From Streptomyces sp. HUAS YS2 (GTDB lineage: Bacteria > Actinomycetota > Actinomycetes > Streptomycetales > Streptomycetaceae), in the NCBI RefSeq assembly GCF_033343995.1, contig NZ_CP137573.1, forward strand, positions 6,915,001 to 6,979,000: a DNA stretch of 64,000 nucleotides, read 5' to 3'. Position numbers and translations under genes: made by a program. A model generated the notes under the pieces. It saw nothing but the letters and a program-made list of their open reading frames with translations, searched no databases and was not told where the DNA came from. Below are positions 50,480 through 64,000 of this stretch, one piece after another; the stretch's first letter is position 1, and every line of letters starts with the position of its first letter.

Positions 50480-52435
50480 GTGAGAGTGACGGTGCGGGCG
50501 CCGGACGACGGAGAGTTCCCTGACCCGTCGGAGGAGGGCCGTCGTGGCGACGGCCCGGAAGGAAACGAAGGAATTCGCCCCGGAACCATCCAGAGAATTG
50601 TCCCCTATGCAAAGCGCTATCGCTTGCGGCTTTCCTTTCTCGTAGGTGCCTCCGCGCTCAGCGCACTCGTCACCGCGGCAAGTCCGCTGCTCTTCGGTAT
50701 GGTCATCGACAAGGGCATCGTGCCGGGCAAGATGGACATCGTCGTCTGGGTCGCCGGCGCGCTTCTCGCGCTCGCACTGGTCGACGCCCTGACACAGTAT
50801 TTCCAGGCGAAACTCTCCGCCCAGATCGGCGAAGGGCTCGTCTACGACCTGCGCACCCAGGTCTTCCGGCACGTTCAGGCGCAGCCGATCGGATTCTTCA
50901 CCCGCGCCCAGACCGGATCCCTCGTCAGCCGATTGAACACCGACGTCATCGGGGCCCAGCAGGCCATCACCGTGCTGATGGCCGAGACGGTGAACACCGT
51001 ACTGACCCTGATCCTGATCCTCGGCGCGATGTTCTACCTTTCCTGGCAGCTCAGCCTCGTGGCCCTGCTGATCGTCCCGCTCTTCCTGATCCCGGGTAAG
51101 GCCGTCGGCCGGCGCATGCAGCACCTCGCCCGCGGCAGCATGCAACTCAACGCGGAGATGGGCTCGTTGATGAACGAGCGCTTCAACGTCGCGGGTGCCA
51201 TGCTCAACAAGCTGTTCGGAAGCCCGGCCCGCGAAACGGCCTACTTCTCCGAACGGGCCCGCGCAGTACGGGACATCGGCGTGAAGACCAACGTCACCGC
51301 CCAGATGCTCGGCATCATCATGGGGGTCACCGCCTCCGTGACGCTCGCCCTGCTCTTCGGCTTCGGCGGCGCCCTGGTCGTCAAGGACGTCATCGCCGTC
51401 GGCACCCTGGTCTCCCTCGTCACGCTCGTCGGCCGGCTCTACACACCGATCCAGCAGCTGTCCAGCGTCCAGGCCAACGCCATGACCGCCCTCGTCAGCT
51501 TCGACCGGGTCTTCGAGATCCTCGACCTCGACCCGCTCGTCAAGGAACGACCCGGTGCGGTCGACCTGCCCTCCGGCACCACCGGAGCGGCACCGGAAGT
51601 GCACTTCGACAGCGTCTCGTTCCGCTACCCCTCCGCCGACGAAGTCGCGCTGGCCTCCCTGGAGTCCACCGACCTCGGCGGCCCGGAGCGGGACGAAGAG
51701 GGCTGGGTCCTCGACGGCATCAGCTTCCGTGCCCCCGCAGGGAAACTGACCGCCCTCGTCGGCCGCTCGGGCGCCGGCAAGACGACCATCACGAACCTGA
51801 TGCCCCGGTTCTACGATCCCGTCTCCGGAACCGTACGCATCGACGGCCACGACCTCCGCGACCTCACCACGCAGTCCCTCCAGGACACGATCGGCGTGGT
51901 CACCCAGGACGCCCACCTGTTCCACGACACCATCCGGGCCAACCTGCTCTACGCCCGCACCGACGCCACCGAGCCGGAGCTCATCGAGGCGTGCCGGGCC
52001 GCACAGGTCTGGGGAGTCGTCGAATCGCTCCCCAACGGCCTGGACACCGTGGTGGGCGACCGCGGATTCCGCCTGTCGGGCGGAGAGAAGCAACGCATCG
52101 CCCTCGCCCGACTGCTCCTGAAGGCGCCCCCCGTGGTCGTCCTCGACGAAGCCACCGCGCACCTGGACGCCGAGTCCGAGGTCGCCATTCAACGCGCGCT
52201 CAAGTCCGCGCTCCAGGGCCGTACGTCCGTGGTGATCGCCCACAGGCTCTCCACCATCCGCGAGGCCGACCAGATCCTCGTCATCGACGACGGACAGGTC
52301 CGCGAAAGCGGCACGCACGAGCAGCTGCTGGCGGCCGGCGACCTCTACGCCGACCTCTACCACACACAGTTCGCCCGGCAGGCCACGGAGAACGGCGAAG
52401 TGGTGCTCGGCAGCACTGCCGGCCCCGTCAGCTGA
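50480..52435 (+). CDS. ABC exporter, fused membrane and ATPase domains
   Basis: This is a 651-aa half-size type-I exporter. A ~50-residue acidic N-terminus is followed by six membrane helices at ~55-330 (ASPLLFGMVIDKGIVPGK; VRDIGVKTNVTAQMLGIIMG). The NBD has Walker A GRSGAGKT, Q-loop VTQDAHLF, signature LSGGEKQR and Walker B VVVLDEATAHLD. It should export the cluster peptide as a homodimer or give self-resistance. GTG 50480 has GGAG ~10 bp upstream; GTG 50486 is an alternative. MbtH, the hydrolase and the NRPS follow on the same strand within short gaps. Confidence 0.92.
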   Translation: MRVTVRAPDDGEFPDPSEEGRRGDGPEGNEGIRPGTIQRIVPYAKRYRLRLSFLVGASALSALVTAASPLLFGMVIDKGIVPGKMDIVVWVAGALLALALVDALTQYFQAKLSAQIGEGLVYDLRTQVFRHVQAQPIGFFTRAQTGSLVSRLNTDVIGAQQAITVLMAETVNTVLTLILILGAMFYLSWQLSLVALLIVPLFLIPGKAVGRRMQHLARGSMQLNAEMGSLMNERFNVAGAMLNKLFGSPARETAYFSERARAVRDIGVKTNVTAQMLGIIMGVTASVTLALLFGFGGALVVKDVIAVGTLVSLVTLVGRLYTPIQQLSSVQANAMTALVSFDRVFEILDLDPLVKERPGAVDLPSGTTGAAPEVHFDSVSFRYPSADEVALASLESTDLGGPERDEEGWVLDGISFRAPAGKLTALVGRSGAGKTTITNLMPRFYDPVSGTVRIDGHDLRDLTTQSLQDTIGVVTQDAHLFHDTIRANLLYARTDATEPELIEACRAAQVWGVVESLPNGLDTVVGDRGFRLSGGEKQRIALARLLLKAPPVVVLDEATAHLDAESEVAIQRALKSALQGRTSVVIAHRLSTIREADQILVIDDGQVRESGTHEQLLAAGDLYADLYHTQFARQATENGEVVLGSTAGPVS

Positions 52436-52502
52436 CCTTCAGCGCCCCTCCACGCTTCCACCCTTCTGTTCCTTCCCGGAAACACCTGAAGAGGAGACAG
52501 CC

Positions 52503-52724
52503 ATGCGCACCGTCACATTCGACTTCGAGAACGCCGAAGCCCGATTCAAGGTCCTCATCAACCACGAGGAGCAGTACTCGATCTGGCCGGCCGACCTGGC
52601 GGTCCCCGGCGGCTGGACCGACACGGGCGTGTGCGCCTCGAAGGCCGACTGCGATGCCTACCTGGAGGAGACCTGGACCGACATGCGGCCCAAGAGCCTC
52701 CGCATCGCCCTCGACGGCGAATAG
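52503..52724 (+). CDS. MbtH-like protein
   Basis: This 73-aa protein is the canonical MbtH size. The signature is complete: NHEEQYSIWPADLAVPGGW, then ETWTDMRPKSLR at the end. MbtH proteins bind adenylation domains of NRPSs and are often needed for their folding or activity. It is a cytoplasmic partner of the NRPS at 53557. ATG 52503 has GAAGAGGAGAC upstream. It follows the exporter gene by 67 bp. Confidence 0.95.
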   Translation: MRTVTFDFENAEARFKVLINHEEQYSIWPADLAVPGGWTDTGVCASKADCDAYLEETWTDMRPKSLRIALDGE

Positions 52725-52737
52725 GGGTCGCAGAGAG

Positions 52738-53535
52738 ATGCCGCACGTATTCACCAACGGCATTCGGCTTGCCTACGAACGGTCGGGCCGCGGTGAACGG
52801 GTCCTCATGATCATGGGGTCCTCAGCCTCGGGACGGGTCTGGACCCTGCACCAGACCCCCGCGCTGAACGCGGCCGGCTACCAGACCATCACGGTCGACA
52901 ACCGGGGGATCGCCCCCTCGGACATCCCCCCGGGGAAGTACACCCTCGATGACATGGTCGCGGACACCCAGGGCCTCATCGAGGCCCTGGATGCGGCGCC
53001 CTGCCGCATCGTGGGTGTCTCCCTGGGGGCGATGATCGCGCAGGAACTGGCGATCCGCGCGCCGCATCTGGTCAGGTGCGCCGTGCTGATCGCCACCAAA
53101 TCGCGCTCCGATGTCACTCGTGCCGCGCTGGGAGCAGCCGACCGGGCCCTGCTGCAGAGCGGAGCGACGCAGCCCGCCGATCACCAGGCGGCCATGTTGG
53201 CGCTGCAGATGCTCTCTCCGGCCACGCTCAACGACGACAAGGCCGTCTCGCTGTGGCTGGAGACATTCCGGCTCTCGGGCGGCGAAAGCTCGGTCGGGCA
53301 GTCCTGGATCGACACGGACGCCGACCGCCGAGAAGCACTGCGGGAAGTGTCCGCGCCCTGTCGCGTCATCGCATTCAGCGACGACTTCATCACCCCGCCC
53401 CATCTCGCGGCCGAGGTCGCCGAAGCGATCCCCGACTGCGATTACGTGGAAATTCCCAAGAGCGGTCACTTCGGATACCTGGAACGTCCTGACGAGGTGA
53501 ACGCGGCAATCATCGAATTCCTGGACAAGCACTAG
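52738..53535 (+). CDS. Alpha/beta hydrolase of the NRPS cluster
   Basis: This is a 265-aa alpha/beta hydrolase. The oxyanion region is VLMIMGSSAS, followed by VDNRGIAPSDIPPGKYTLDD. The nucleophile elbow is GVSLGA with Ser95, and the C-terminal histidine is in KSGHFGYLERPDEVN. It sits between MbtH and the NRPS with 13-bp and 21-bp gaps, so it belongs to the cluster. Roles seen for such proteins next to NRPSs include editing thioesterase, product hydrolase or trans cyclase. It is not a typical type-II TE (no RxxGRE-type motif was recognised). The start is ATG 52738. Confidence 0.85.
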   Translation: MPHVFTNGIRLAYERSGRGERVLMIMGSSASGRVWTLHQTPALNAAGYQTITVDNRGIAPSDIPPGKYTLDDMVADTQGLIEALDAAPCRIVGVSLGAMIAQELAIRAPHLVRCAVLIATKSRSDVTRAALGAADRALLQSGATQPADHQAAMLALQMLSPATLNDDKAVSLWLETFRLSGGESSVGQSWIDTDADRREALREVSAPCRVIAFSDDFITPPHLAAEVAEAIPDCDYVEIPKSGHFGYLERPDEVNAAIIEFLDKH

Positions 53536-53556
53536 CGGAACCGTGTGGGGGGCGTC

Positions 53557-64000
<10,444 letters not shown>

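Overview
The window is high-GC DNA with strong third-position GC bias, GTG/TTG starts, 4-bp ATGA gene overlaps, rare TTA codons, large LuxR (LAL) regulators and an NRPS cluster. This fits a Streptomyces-like actinomycete chromosome. No rRNA, tRNA, phage, insertion sequence or CRISPR was seen. All family assignments come from motifs read by eye; no database search was run.

Region 1 (1-9453) is a regulator/hydrolase island. It holds two paralogous LuxR regulators (the first cut by the window edge), a chloroperoxidase-like hydrolase between them, a PucR-type regulator, and a hydrolase-AraC-hydrolase run with tight coupling. Region 2 (9500-16872) is mixed housekeeping: a cysteine-desulfurase-like PLP enzyme divergent from a LysR regulator, a GT-C membrane glycosyltransferase, a VOC protein, a PolX DNA polymerase with PHP domain and a membrane metallophosphoesterase.

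Region 3 (16963-28424) is a carbohydrate locus. A ROK repressor is divergent from an oxidoreductase, a complete RbsABC-type ABC transporter, a D-tagatose-3-epimerase-like enzyme and a secreted 1185-aa ThuA/sugar-dehydrogenase/PKD/CBM6/ricin protein. The intergenic gap holds an inverted repeat laid over the -35 box of an apparently leaderless promoter. A 16-bp-stem hairpin ends this operon.

Region 4 (28474-38114) is a tightly overlapped Ebo-type operon: a sugar isomerase-like protein, an inositol-phosphate-synthase-like protein, a UbiA prenyltransferase (EboC-like), a TIM-barrel/EboA fusion, TatD (EboB-like), EboE and a phosphodiesterase, followed by an MFS exporter. In other phyla Ebo genes are linked to moving a metabolite precursor across the membrane; here the substrate is unknown.

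Region 5 (38294-44472) has VOC, PRC-barrel, small membrane, lipoprotein, GNAT, cold-shock, GT39 and enoyl-CoA hydratase genes.

Region 6 (44495-64000, running off the end) is a non-ribosomal peptide cluster. It holds an SbnB/ornithine cyclodeaminase-family enzyme, a VioC-like arginine beta-hydroxylase, a VioD-like capreomycidine synthase, a two-component system, an ABC exporter, MbtH, an alpha/beta hydrolase and an NRPS of at least 3.5 modules. The enzymes predict a capreomycidine-containing peptide with a threonine-like residue at module 3. Two promoter regions in the cluster share an inverted repeat with identical spacing, GTTCAAC-N15-GTTGAA. The hydroxylase and the sensor kinase each carry one in-frame TTA codon, which predicts bldA control. 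The shared operator and the Ebo operon are the two most unusual things here.
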